DNA of 64,000 nt from contig OZ257255.1 of assembly GCA_965279655.1 (NCBI GenBank), forward strand, positions 3,472,001-3,536,000, in the 5' to 3' direction. The translations under genes and the position numbers were made by a program. Positions 53,321-61,319 of the stretch are shown one piece after another. The stretch's first letter is position 1, and each line of letters starts with the position of its first letter. Under the pieces are notes generated by a model. It was not told the DNA's origin. It ran no database searches and worked only from the letters and a program-made list of their open reading frames with translations. Source of the stretch: SCTM01 sp965279655 (GTDB taxonomy: Bacteria; Pseudomonadota; Alphaproteobacteria; Rhodospirillales; Rhodospirillaceae).

Positions 53321-53563
53321 GTGAATCCGCGAACGGGGCATCCGGAATTCTTTGGCGCAGGCTTTAACCCGCATCCCGGCCGGGTGCCGCCAGAGCCGGG
53401 AGATTCAGGAGAAGATGAAGAGCCGCTGCCAATTCCCGAAACACCAACCAATCTCTTTGAAAATCTGGCTGGATGGATCAGTGGGATAATGGCGAAGCAC
53501 CAAATCGAAGAGGAAAAGAAACGAGGGCCTGTCCCCGTAGACTCTCCTGGAAGACGTGGCTAG
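53321..53563 (+). CDS. Small protein, C-terminal part of split phage-like gene
   Basis: 80 residues if started at the GTG at 53321, which has AGGA seven bases upstream; an ATG at 53294 overlaps the upstream gene by 14 bases. The protein is rich in Pro, Gly and acidic residues (NPRTGHPEFFGAGFNPHPGR then PPEPGDSGEDEEPLPIPET) and has one helix (LFENLAGWISGIMAKHQIEE). NP-x-TG-x-xEFF is a pattern I associate with the text that follows TPGEIVxP in related phage proteins. Its frame is one base off that of the preceding gene. It may be a decay product or be expressed by its own start. Confidence 0.45.
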   Translation: MNPRTGHPEFFGAGFNPHPGRVPPEPGDSGEDEEPLPIPETPTNLFENLAGWISGIMAKHQIEEEKKRGPVPVDSPGRRG

Positions 53564-53569
53564 ATCACC

Positions 53570-54253
53570 CTAGGTAGCTGATGGCGGCTGCCTCGCCCAG
53601 ACCGCAATAAGGCAAGCTCCCAGGCCCAAGACGGGCCAATACCACGACAGAGGCACAAAAAAGATAATCGCTGGAATGCTCCAGAGGGCATCTACCACGG
53701 CGTGAAGAACAACGACCGCGAAGAGTGATCCCGTTCTTGCGTAGATCAGCCCCAAAATCACCCCATAGATCGCGACGTCGATGAAATTTGAAACTCTGTC
53801 CGGCATGACTCCGAGGTGGAAGAGCGCAAACAAAACGACCGTTGCGGCGAGGCCGCGCGTCAGCCCCCATCGCCTAACGATGAGCGTTTGCGCAATGCCG
53901 CGGAAGAAAATTTCTTCGTGTAACCCGACGGGGATGGCCGCCAGACAGATAACAATGCTGTCGGAGAACGATACGTCACGCATGCCGAGGATCGCCGGGG
54001 CGGCGCACACTATCACTATCGCTACCCAGAACAGCGGTCGCCGAAGCGCGCGCGGATTTCTTTCTCGACTCGAAAGCACGTCTTGCATCAACAGCCATTC
54101 CGCGCCCGCAGCGATCAGCCGTGGTAATGTCCGCCACGCCTCAACTTCAGCGAAGCTGAGGTCGGGATAGTGATAGATGACGCGCGAGGATGCCATGTAG
54201 GCGATCTCGATCGCGATGACGATCATCAGACGCGTGCGGAGATCGAGACGCAA
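53570..54253 (-). CDS. CPBP family intramembrane glutamic endopeptidase
   Basis: 227 residues with about seven membrane spans; the start is TTG at 54253 with no strong ribosome site, and an ATG at 54226 (MIVIAIEIAYM) is an alternative. The CPBP motif EExxxR is E113-E114-x-x-x-R118 in LHEEIFFRG. The second motif FHLG with H146 and N156 and a third His in VVLHAVVDAL complete the active site. Related proteases process prenylated proteins or bacteriocin-related peptides. It is convergent with the phage-like gene pair. Its A+T content is somewhat higher than that of its neighbours, hinting at transfer. Confidence 0.85.
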   Translation of the reverse strand: MRLDLRTRLMIVIAIEIAYMASSRVIYHYPDLSFAEVEAWRTLPRLIAAGAEWLLMQDVLSSRERNPRALRRPLFWVAIVIVCAAPAILGMRDVSFSDSIVICLAAIPVGLHEEIFFRGIAQTLIVRRWGLTRGLAATVVLFALFHLGVMPDRVSNFIDVAIYGVILGLIYARTGSLFAVVVLHAVVDALWSIPAIIFFVPLSWYWPVLGLGACLIAVWARQPPSAT

Positions 54254-54383
54254 AATCGCGGATCGAAGATGTTGAATTGCCGCCCCCCTGGGTCACCGGT
54301 GCTCGCGCCGGGAACCGCGCAGAAGAAATTCTACAGATTCAATCTCTCGCGCTGCAATGCACTGCCTAACGTTTCGCCATTGC

Positions 54384-55331
54384 CTATTGCGTCGCATCGC
54401 GCGCGAACGCGGTGTCGATGAGCGCCGCGACCTTGGTCTGTTGGTGTTGCTTGAATGCCGTCCACCAGCGAGCGACTTGCGCGCGCCGTTCTTCCAGCGC
54501 AAGGACGGTCCCCGGATCAGCGCCATTGGCATAGGGCGCAAGCGCCTGCGCGAGGTCGCTCCAGGCGTTCAACAAAATGAACGGCGGCTCGCCTAGGGCA
54601 CCCAGGGCCTCGGGCGCGCTCACGAATGCGCTTCTGACCATCACGGGAATCGCGCCCGCCTCCAGCGCGTCGTACAGGCGGATGGTTTCGTGGGAGTTGC
54701 CGGCCGGAACGAGCGCGAAGCGCGAATTGCAGAGCCAGGCGCCGTAGGCGGTGGGGCCCAGACCTTGCCCGAACCCCGGCGTCGTCATGATCATGCAGGG
54801 CACCGGTGAAGTACCGACCGCTTGCACCATGGCCTCGCGTTCGTCGGCGAGATGCCGCCCGGTCAACACGCCCGAGAAAAATCCACCCATGTCGCGAAGA
54901 GAGATCGGCAGCTGCCGCGCGGGATCGATCGGACCGAGCCCGGTGCGGTATCCATTCGGCGCCCAGATTACCCCGAGCGACTGCGGGCCGGGGGACGCGA
55001 CCGCGGCGGGAAACCAGTAGTTCCGGATGACATAGGCGGCATCGGCGTAGAAGCCGAGGTCTTCCTTCCCTTCCTCGTCGCCCATGTGAAAGAGGCCGAC
55101 GTTGGGGATGCCGTGGGCGCGGGCTTGCTGGAGCACGGGCGCCATTTCCGGGCCGAGACTGCCGAGCAGCGTGCCGGGGCCGAGGGGGATCGGCTGATCG
55201 TCTTCCACGGAGAGAATGCGGACCGGACGCCGGAGACCGGCAAGCAGGACGTCCTTGATGAAGTAGCCTTCGAGGACGGAATCGAGGGTGGCCCGACGCC
55301 AGATGAAAGTCAGCGGCCGCGCATCAGCCAT
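54384..55331 (-). CDS. Exostosin/GT47-like glycosyltransferase
   Basis: 315 residues without signal peptide or membrane span. The N-terminal half has an acidic GLFHMGDEEGKEDLG block and AYVIRNYWFP. The C-terminal half contains RFALVPAGNSHETIRLYDAL followed by EAGAIPVMV. This is the typical donor-binding part of exostosin (GT47) and RXYLT1-like transferases, where a conserved Glu follows the GNS/Gxx motif. The substrate is unknown and no polysaccharide gene is adjacent. It is on the minus strand, 91 bases from the rlmI stop. Confidence 0.65.
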   Translation of the reverse strand: MADARPLTFIWRRATLDSVLEGYFIKDVLLAGLRRPVRILSVEDDQPIPLGPGTLLGSLGPEMAPVLQQARAHGIPNVGLFHMGDEEGKEDLGFYADAAYVIRNYWFPAAVASPGPQSLGVIWAPNGYRTGLGPIDPARQLPISLRDMGGFFSGVLTGRHLADEREAMVQAVGTSPVPCMIMTTPGFGQGLGPTAYGAWLCNSRFALVPAGNSHETIRLYDALEAGAIPVMVRSAFVSAPEALGALGEPPFILLNAWSDLAQALAPYANGADPGTVLALEERRAQVARWWTAFKQHQQTKVAALIDTAFARDATQ

Positions 55332-55422
55332 CGGTGTTGGTCACTCTCATGCAATCAGGAACACGGCCGTCGGCGGATTCTGCCGTTTTGTGCGGCATCG
55401 TCAATCAGCGGCGGCGCGCGCG

Positions 55423-56631
55423 TCAATCCAGCGCCAGAACCACGGCCTTGAGATACGCGCTTTCCGGCAGCATGGGGTGCACCGGGTGATCCGCCGCCGC
55501 GCCGGCGCTGCGGATAATGCGGCCGTGGCGGCCGGCGTCTTCCAGGCCGCGCGCCACGGCGGCGGTGAATTCGTCCACCGGCGCGTTGTGGCTGCACGAT
55601 GCCATGAACAGGATGCCGCCGGGGGCGGTGACGGTGGCGCACAGACGGGCGAGCTTGCGGTAGCCCTGCAGCCCCGGCTTGAGGTCTTTCTTGGATTTCA
55701 CGAAGGCGGGCGGATCGGCGATGACGACTTGCCAGCGCTGCTGCTTGGCGACGGCGTTCTCGAGGAAGCCGTAGACGTCGCTGCGCTCGGTGGAGACGCG
55801 GTCGGCCACGCCGTTGTCGGCGGCGGCCTTCCTGGCGAGATCGAGGGCGTGTTCGGAGCGGTCCACCGCCAGGACGGATTTCGCGCCGGCTTTGGCGGCC
55901 TCGATCGCGAAGCCGCCGGTGTGGGTGTAGCAATCCACCACCGTCATGCCTTTGCTGAGGCCCGCCATGAAGGCGCGGTTGTCGCGTTGGTCGAAGAACC
56001 AGCCGGTCTTCTGGCCGCCGAGAAGATCGGCCTGGAAGCGCGCGCCGTTCTCCTCCACCGGCACGGCGCCTTCGAATGCGCCGGCGATGACCTTCGATTC
56101 CTCTGGCAGACCTTCAAGCGCGCGGGCGGAACTGTCGCCGCGCATGACGACGGCGCGCGGCTTCACGGTTTGCGCGAGGCCTTCGACGATGGCGTCGAGG
56201 CTGTTCTGCATGCCCGCGGTGTTCGGCTGCACGACGCAGATGTCGTTGAAGCGGTCGATGACCAGGCCAGGCAGGCCGTCGGCTTCGGCGTGCACGAGGC
56301 GATAGAACGGCTGGGGGAACAGGCGATCTCGGAGCGCCATGGCGCTGCCGAGGCGGTCGGCGAAGAAGGCGCCGTCGATGGGAGTGTCGCCCGCGCTCGT
56401 CAGGAGCCGCGCGGCGATCAGGGTATGCGGGTTGAAATGGGCTGTGCCCAAGATCGCGCCGCCCGCGTCCGTCAGCGTCACGACGGAACCGGCCGGGAGC
56501 GCCTTCACGGTTTGGTCGAACGCGACCTCGTTGGAGAACACCCAGGGGTGTCCGCTTTTGACGCGACGGTGCGCACCGGGGCGAAGGGCGAGACGCGGAT
56601 GCTTGGACATGGAAACGGGGGGGGTGTTCAT
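55423..56631 (-). CDS. rlmI: 23S rRNA m5C methyltransferase-like protein (RlmI family)
   Basis: 402 residues from the ATG at 56631; an ATG at 56610 is an alternative. The N-terminal PUA domain is seen in RLALRPGAHRRVKSGHPWVF. The middle links via GLVIDRFNDICVVQ, then the methyltransferase domain has DCYTHTGGFAIEAAKAGA, VDRSEHALDLARKAA and DPPAFVKSKKD. The final motif ASCSHN carries the catalytic Cys. E. coli RlmI methylates C1962 of 23S rRNA. The length of about 400 residues fits. It is divergent from the SnoaL-like gene. Confidence 0.9.
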   Translation of the reverse strand: MNTPPVSMSKHPRLALRPGAHRRVKSGHPWVFSNEVAFDQTVKALPAGSVVTLTDAGGAILGTAHFNPHTLIAARLLTSAGDTPIDGAFFADRLGSAMALRDRLFPQPFYRLVHAEADGLPGLVIDRFNDICVVQPNTAGMQNSLDAIVEGLAQTVKPRAVVMRGDSSARALEGLPEESKVIAGAFEGAVPVEENGARFQADLLGGQKTGWFFDQRDNRAFMAGLSKGMTVVDCYTHTGGFAIEAAKAGAKSVLAVDRSEHALDLARKAAADNGVADRVSTERSDVYGFLENAVAKQQRWQVVIADPPAFVKSKKDLKPGLQGYRKLARLCATVTAPGGILFMASCSHNAPVDEFTAAVARGLEDAGRHGRIIRSAGAAADHPVHPMLPESAYLKAVVLALD

Positions 56632-56728
56632 GGCGGCGGACCATAGAGGGAATCCCCCGGGAAATGAATTCGCGAATGCGCGGTGTGCTAGGTTTGACGG
56701 GCTTTCCCAAGCAGGCGGAGGACACCCA

Positions 56729-57334
56729 ATGTTTTGGACGCAAAATCGGTCACGGCGGCTGGCCTTGATCGGTGTCGTCGCAGGCGGCGTGATCGGGGCC
56801 GCGATGGGGAGCCTGAGCGCGGCGGCGCCGGCGGGTGGCTCGGCGGGCGTCTCGGCGATGGAAAAGCTGGTGGCGGAGAACGAGATCAACCAGCAGATCC
56901 TGCTCTACACGTTGCTGCTGGACGGCGACGGCATCAACAAACGCGATGTGCGCACCTGGGCGGACCGGCTGTTCACCGAAGACGCGGTGTTCGAAACCTA
57001 CGCCGCGGACGGACGGCTGATGGGACGCCAGCAAGGCCGGGAGGAGATCTTCCGGCAAAATGTGAACGCGCCGGCGCTGCCGGGGGGACTTTCTGGCCGG
57101 CACTTCAATGTGGCGACCTATTTCGACGAGGTGACGCCGACCACGGCGCGGGTGCGGACCATCACGAGCATGCTGACCGTGACCAAGCGCGGGACCGGGA
57201 CTTGCGCGGCCCCCGGCGACGAGGCCTGCGGCGGCCGCGCGGTGCGGGTGACCTCGTTCACCTATCACGACGTGTTCACCCGGACGAAGGACGGCTGGAA
57301 AAAGAGCCGTAGCGTCATCCGCAGCGACCTGTAG
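56729..57334 (+). CDS. Exported or anchored SnoaL-like protein
   Basis: 201 residues with GGAGGA before the ATG. A hydrophobic segment (LALIGVVAGGVIGAAMGSLS) at about 11-30 is a signal or membrane anchor. The rest is a SnoaL/NTF2 fold: VAENEINQQILLYTLLLDGD, DRLFTEDAVFETYAADGRLM and SGRHFNVATYFDEVTPTTAR, then VRVTSFTYHDVFTRTKDGWK. The family includes aromatic-ring hydroxylase small subunits and dehydratases; here no partner is present. It is divergent from rlmI. Confidence 0.75.
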   Translation: MFWTQNRSRRLALIGVVAGGVIGAAMGSLSAAAPAGGSAGVSAMEKLVAENEINQQILLYTLLLDGDGINKRDVRTWADRLFTEDAVFETYAADGRLMGRQQGREEIFRQNVNAPALPGGLSGRHFNVATYFDEVTPTTARVRTITSMLTVTKRGTGTCAAPGDEACGGRAVRVTSFTYHDVFTRTKDGWKKSRSVIRSDL

Positions 57335-57447
57335 CGCAGGGCGCGCGGCCACGGCATGGTCTGTACGTATTTCCCCTGAGGACGGCGCTTTTGCGCCCGT
57401 GCGCGGCGGGCGATAAACTGGCGGGAAAGCAGCACATGAGGCCAAGC

Positions 57448-58548
57448 ATGGCACCGCTCGATACCGCACCGGACAAAGGCCTTCTGCCGCGCGGCATGGT
57501 CGCAAACACACCGGCCCTGTTCCACCGCGCCGACGAGGCGTTCCTGGATTTCGTATCCGACGCGCGCAACGCCCTGATGCACGCACAGGGGCGCGCCATC
57601 AACAACCGCGCCGACGAGATCATCACGGAAGCGGAGAAGAAGACCGGGCGGCGCCCGAACAGCGCCGATGCGGTGCGCGACATCGCCCGGACCGATATCT
57701 ATCTCGGCACCTATCTGCGGGTGAAGCGCACGCTCCAAGAAGCCTATTGGCAGCGCATCGCGGAAAGCTATGGCGAGAAGGCCGCGGCGCTGGAAGCCGC
57801 GCTGGCGAAATCCGACAAGAGCGGGCCGGGCTCGGTGAAGTGGGACCCGAATTTCATCACGCCGAAGTACGCCACGGTGGACATCCACGTGCAGCCCGGC
57901 GGGTACACGGGAAACCCATTGGTGGCCTGGACCTACGACTACGGCACCAAGGTATTCTTCGGCGGCGCGAACGATGGCGACGTGCTGCATCACAAGACCG
58001 CCAACAAGACCGCGGTCCCCCAGGACGGCAAGGTCGCGCGCATCCTGGAAGTCGGCTGTTCCATCGGCCAGTTCGCGTGCGGCTTGAAGCTGCGGTTCCC
58101 CGATGCCGAGGTGTGGGGCATCGATATCGGCGCGCCGATGGTGCGCTATGCCCACTGGCGCACGATTCAGCAGGGCCTCGACGTGCACTACGCCCAGATG
58201 CCGGCGGAGGACATGGACTTCCCGGACAACCACTTCGATCTGGTGGTGTCGCACATCATGTTCCACGAAGTGCCGGTGCCGGCGATCAAACGGGTGCTGA
58301 AGGAAGTGAAGCGCGTGCTGCGCCCGGGGGGCACGTTCGTGGTGTGGGACTTCCAGACCGCCCACGACAACAAGAGCGGCTATGGCGGGTTCCTTGGCAT
58401 GATGGACGGGGCCGACAACGGCGAGCCCTACGCGGTGGGCTTCGTGAACTGCAATATCGAACAGCTGCTGCAGGACGCGGGATACAAGCTGCGGTCCCAC
58501 GACCCCGAAGTGATCGCCAAAGACGGCCGCGTCGCCGATAAGATTTAG
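57448..58548 (+). CDS. Class I SAM-dependent methyltransferase with long N-terminal domain
   Basis: 366 residues from the ATG at 57448 (GAGG upstream); an ATG at 57436 is also possible. The first about 180 residues are helical and unlike known domains (FHRADEAFLDFVSDARNALM). The Rossmann domain has ILEVGCSIGQFACGLKLRF as motif I, GIDIGAPMVRYAHWR, and DLVVSHIMFHEVPVPAIKRV. It resembles UbiE/COQ5-like small-molecule methyltransferases in its core. Substrate unknown. The next gene starts 8 bases after its stop and is likely a partner. Confidence 0.8.
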   Translation: MAPLDTAPDKGLLPRGMVANTPALFHRADEAFLDFVSDARNALMHAQGRAINNRADEIITEAEKKTGRRPNSADAVRDIARTDIYLGTYLRVKRTLQEAYWQRIAESYGEKAAALEAALAKSDKSGPGSVKWDPNFITPKYATVDIHVQPGGYTGNPLVAWTYDYGTKVFFGGANDGDVLHHKTANKTAVPQDGKVARILEVGCSIGQFACGLKLRFPDAEVWGIDIGAPMVRYAHWRTIQQGLDVHYAQMPAEDMDFPDNHFDLVVSHIMFHEVPVPAIKRVLKEVKRVLRPGGTFVVWDFQTAHDNKSGYGGFLGMMDGADNGEPYAVGFVNCNIEQLLQDAGYKLRSHDPEVIAKDGRVADKI

Positions 58549-58556
58549 GAAGCGGG

Positions 58557-58937
58557 ATGACGAAGACTGAAAGCCCGGCGGAGCGCGCGAAGCGCCTGAG
58601 CGAAGGCCTGGACTATGTGAAGGACCTGCCGGGCTATGAGCGCGGGCATCCGCATTATTTCCGCGACCCGATGATCGATCATCTGCTGGAGATCGTGCTG
58701 CAGCTGGGCGGCGAGTTGTGGGTGACGCGGGACCGGCAGATGGTGATGGAGCATCTGCTGGCCACCGAGGGCAAGGTGACGCCAGAGATGATCGAGCAGT
58801 TCAAGCCGTCCGCGGAGATGACCGAGAAGCTGAAGGAACAGCGCAAGACGTTCACGCGCCGCGTCTATCAGTGCCTGTACGAGGGCCTGCCCGGCCACGA
58901 CGAAGCGCAGTTCCTGTCGGGCGTGGTGAAGGACTGA
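58557..58937 (+). CDS. Small hypothetical partner of the methyltransferase
   Basis: 126 residues, soluble. It has helices SPAERAKRLSEGLDYVKDLP, PMIDHLLEIVLQLGGELWVT and MIEQFKPSAEMTEKLKEQRK, with no catalytic motif. The segment GGELWVTRDRQMVMEHLLAT resembles regions that occur alone or fused in proteins with unknown binding roles. It follows the methyltransferase by 8 bases in the same direction and its stop touches the convergent solute-binding protein gene. Its role is unknown; tight coupling suggests a shared process. Confidence 0.65.
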   Translation: MTKTESPAERAKRLSEGLDYVKDLPGYERGHPHYFRDPMIDHLLEIVLQLGGELWVTRDRQMVMEHLLATEGKVTPEMIEQFKPSAEMTEKLKEQRKTFTRRVYQCLYEGLPGHDEAQFLSGVVKD

Positions 58938-60443
58938 CTAGTCCTTGATATCCAGCTTGTCGTAGCTGATGAAGCCGTAGACGTCCTCGAAGCCGCTGAC
59001 GCGCTTGCTGAGGCCCGCGAACAAGACCTGTTCGTAGAGGAATAGGGCCGGCGCCTGATCGTGATAGCGCTGCGAGATCTGGCGGCGCAGGACCAAGGCT
59101 TTCGCATCGTCGAATTCGGATACCGCCGCGGTGTAAAGCGGCGCGATGTCGTTATCGCAGTACCAGGCGAAACGCTGCAGGCAGGAATGCACGCGCACGG
59201 CGGGCAGAACGTCGAGCGAGGGCGTGGTGATCCAGGGCATGGTGATCGCATCGGCGGTTTCGCCGGTCTGCAGCACATTGCGCAGGAACTGCGGTACGGG
59301 GACCGTGCGGATCTCCATGGTGACGCCGATCTTCTTTAAATCCGCCGCGACCTGCTGATAGACCGCCGAGGCCGCGGCACCGACGCCGGCAGTTTCCACG
59401 GTAAAGCTGAAGCCGTCGGGATGGCCGGCGGAGGCGAGCAGCGCGCGCGCTTTCGCAGGATCATACGGGTACGGCGGAACATCGGGATCGTGGCCGAGCA
59501 CATAGCGCCCCGCCGGTTGGTCCGCGGTGACCGTGGCGCCGTGCAACAGAATCTCGACGATGGCCTCGCGGTTCACCGCCATGTTCATGGCCTGGCGCAC
59601 GCGCACGTCGTTGAAGGGCAGCTTGCGGGAGGTGACGAAGCTGATGCCCGCCACGCTGCCGTCGGACCAACTGGTCGTCCTGCCGCCGCCGGCGACGACC
59701 GCCTGGATGTCTTCCGGCCCGAGCGCCGTAACGACGTCCATGCGCTTGCTGAGCAGACCCTGCAGGCGCGCGGTGACTTCAGGAAGCGCGGTGATCTCGA
59801 TCTTGTCGACCTTCGGCTTGCGCCAGCTTTTGTTCTCCGCCTTCAGGTGGACCTTGTTCGCTTCCCATTTTTGAATTGAGTACGGGCCGGTCGCGACCGG
59901 GTCCTTGGCGTACTTGTCCGTGCCCATCTTGCGCAGGGCGCCGGGTTCATGGATGAGCAGGATGGACGCCCAGCGCGGGAAGGCGGGCTGCGGTTCGGCG
60001 GTGGTGATCTCCACCGTGAAGGGATCGACGACGCGGGCGGACACAAGCTTGGGCAATTCGCGCCGCAGGTTCTCGTTGGGGAAGCCGGGCGACGCCAAGG
60101 CCTCGACCACGGCGGCGACGGTGCCGGCGTTGAAGGCCGCGCCGTTGGAGAACTTCACGTCGCGGCGGAGTTCGAAGCGCCAGGTCTTGGGATCGACGTT
60201 CTTCCAGGAGATCGCGAGCCACGGCTTGACGGAGCCGTCGCGGGTGATGCGGGTGAGTCCGTCGTAGAACGCCGATGTAACCGTGATGGCCGGCGTGTTG
60301 GCGGTGACGAAGGGATTGGCGAAGGACGTCGGCAGCGCCGTGATCGCCATGCGCAGGGTTTTGTCCGCGGCGTCGGCGTGCGCGCCGAGCAGGAGGACGC
60401 TTCCCGCCAGGATGGTTCGCAGAACACGCAACCGCGCGCTCAC
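58938..60443 (-). CDS. ABC transporter solute-binding protein (SBP_5 family)
   Basis: 501 residues from a GTG at 60443 with a weak ribosome site. A signal peptide ends at about residue 26 (GAHADAADK). Typical text is TSFANPFVTANTPAITVTSA, ISWKNVDPKTWRFELRRDVK, FNDVRVRQAMNMAVNREAIV and QAPALFLYEQVLFAG. It would bind peptides or other oligomeric or polyfunctional ligands for import. No permease or ATPase gene lies downstream. It is 13 bases after the IclR gene, in the same operon as the FAD enzyme and another solute-binding protein. Confidence 0.92.
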   Translation of the reverse strand: MSARLRVLRTILAGSVLLLGAHADAADKTLRMAITALPTSFANPFVTANTPAITVTSAFYDGLTRITRDGSVKPWLAISWKNVDPKTWRFELRRDVKFSNGAAFNAGTVAAVVEALASPGFPNENLRRELPKLVSARVVDPFTVEITTAEPQPAFPRWASILLIHEPGALRKMGTDKYAKDPVATGPYSIQKWEANKVHLKAENKSWRKPKVDKIEITALPEVTARLQGLLSKRMDVVTALGPEDIQAVVAGGGRTTSWSDGSVAGISFVTSRKLPFNDVRVRQAMNMAVNREAIVEILLHGATVTADQPAGRYVLGHDPDVPPYPYDPAKARALLASAGHPDGFSFTVETAGVGAAASAVYQQVAADLKKIGVTMEIRTVPVPQFLRNVLQTGETADAITMPWITTPSLDVLPAVRVHSCLQRFAWYCDNDIAPLYTAAVSEFDDAKALVLRRQISQRYHDQAPALFLYEQVLFAGLSKRVSGFEDVYGFISYDKLDIKD

Positions 60444-60456
60444 ACCAGCGCCCGAG

Positions 60457-61227
60457 CTAGGCGTGCCAGGCCTGTTCCACCGCGGCGGCGGCTTCGCGCA
60501 CTTGCGGCAGCAAGGTGCGCGCGACGTCGTCCGGCGTCAGGGCGGAATGGATGTAGCGGATGCCGACCGCGCCCAGGGCATCGTTGCCGTCGCGCACGGG
60601 GATGGCCATCACGGCCTCGCGCTTTCCGGCGCGGCGATGCCAGGCATAGCCTTGCGCTTCGGCGCGGCGAATGCGGGCTTGAAGCTCGTTGACGGCGGAG
60701 GCCTTCGCCGCCGCACCCTGTTCCTGCTCGAGCATGCCGTAGACGCGCTCGCGCACGGCTTCGCTGGAGGCGGCGAGCATGACCGCACCGCTGGCGGAGT
60801 CGCACATCGGCAGACGGAAGCCGACGTGATAGCGATCGATCGCGAGCGGGCTTTCCAAATCGGTGGTGGCGGCGATCTCGACATTGACGCCGCTCGGCCG
60901 GGTGAACACCAGCGGCCACTTGAGCTTCTTTGTGAACCCGGAGAGCGAGGTGCGGATCTGGGCCATGCGGTCCATGTCGGGCTCGAAGCCCTTGGCGAGG
61001 TTCAGCACACGGCGGCTGGCGCGCACGCCTTGGGCTGCGGAATCCTCATCAAGGTAGCCGAGCGACTTCAAGGTCGCGACGATGCGGCCCGCCGTGGCGC
61101 GCGGCAAGCTGACCGCGCGGGCGATGGCCGACACGGTGGTCGGGCCTTCCTGATTGACGTATTCGAGAACCATGAGGACGCGCTTGGCAGAGCGAATCTG
61201 CGCGACGTCATCCGTTTTGCTGTCCAT
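60457..61227 (-). CDS. IclR family transcriptional regulator
   Basis: 256 residues from the ATG at 61227, chosen for GGAGGAGGG upstream. The winged helix is at about 12-75: IRSAKRVLMVLEYVNQEGPT and AIARAVSLPRATAGRIVATL. The C-terminal effector domain shows VNVEIAATTDLESPLAIDRY, LPMCDSASGAVMLAASSEAV and GIRYIHSALTPDDV. IclR proteins usually control catabolic operons in response to a small acid. It probably governs this operon (solute-binding proteins and FAD enzyme), in which it is embedded. Its effector is unknown. Confidence 0.93.
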   Translation of the reverse strand: MDSKTDDVAQIRSAKRVLMVLEYVNQEGPTTVSAIARAVSLPRATAGRIVATLKSLGYLDEDSAAQGVRASRRVLNLAKGFEPDMDRMAQIRTSLSGFTKKLKWPLVFTRPSGVNVEIAATTDLESPLAIDRYHVGFRLPMCDSASGAVMLAASSEAVRERVYGMLEQEQGAAAKASAVNELQARIRRAEAQGYAWHRRAGKREAVMAIPVRDGNDALGAVGIRYIHSALTPDDVARTLLPQVREAAAAVEQAWHA

Positions 61228-61319
61228 GTCCGACCCTCCTCCGCGCCACCACCCCCTTAGCGCCTCTCGACGAGCGCCTTTATGCCCCTGGGACGGTGCG
61301 GGACCGCATAGTGGCGAGG

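Noticed and set aside
55288..56646. 452-codon open frame antisense to rlmI
   Set aside because: rlmI has PUA and methyltransferase motifs; the antisense frame has none.
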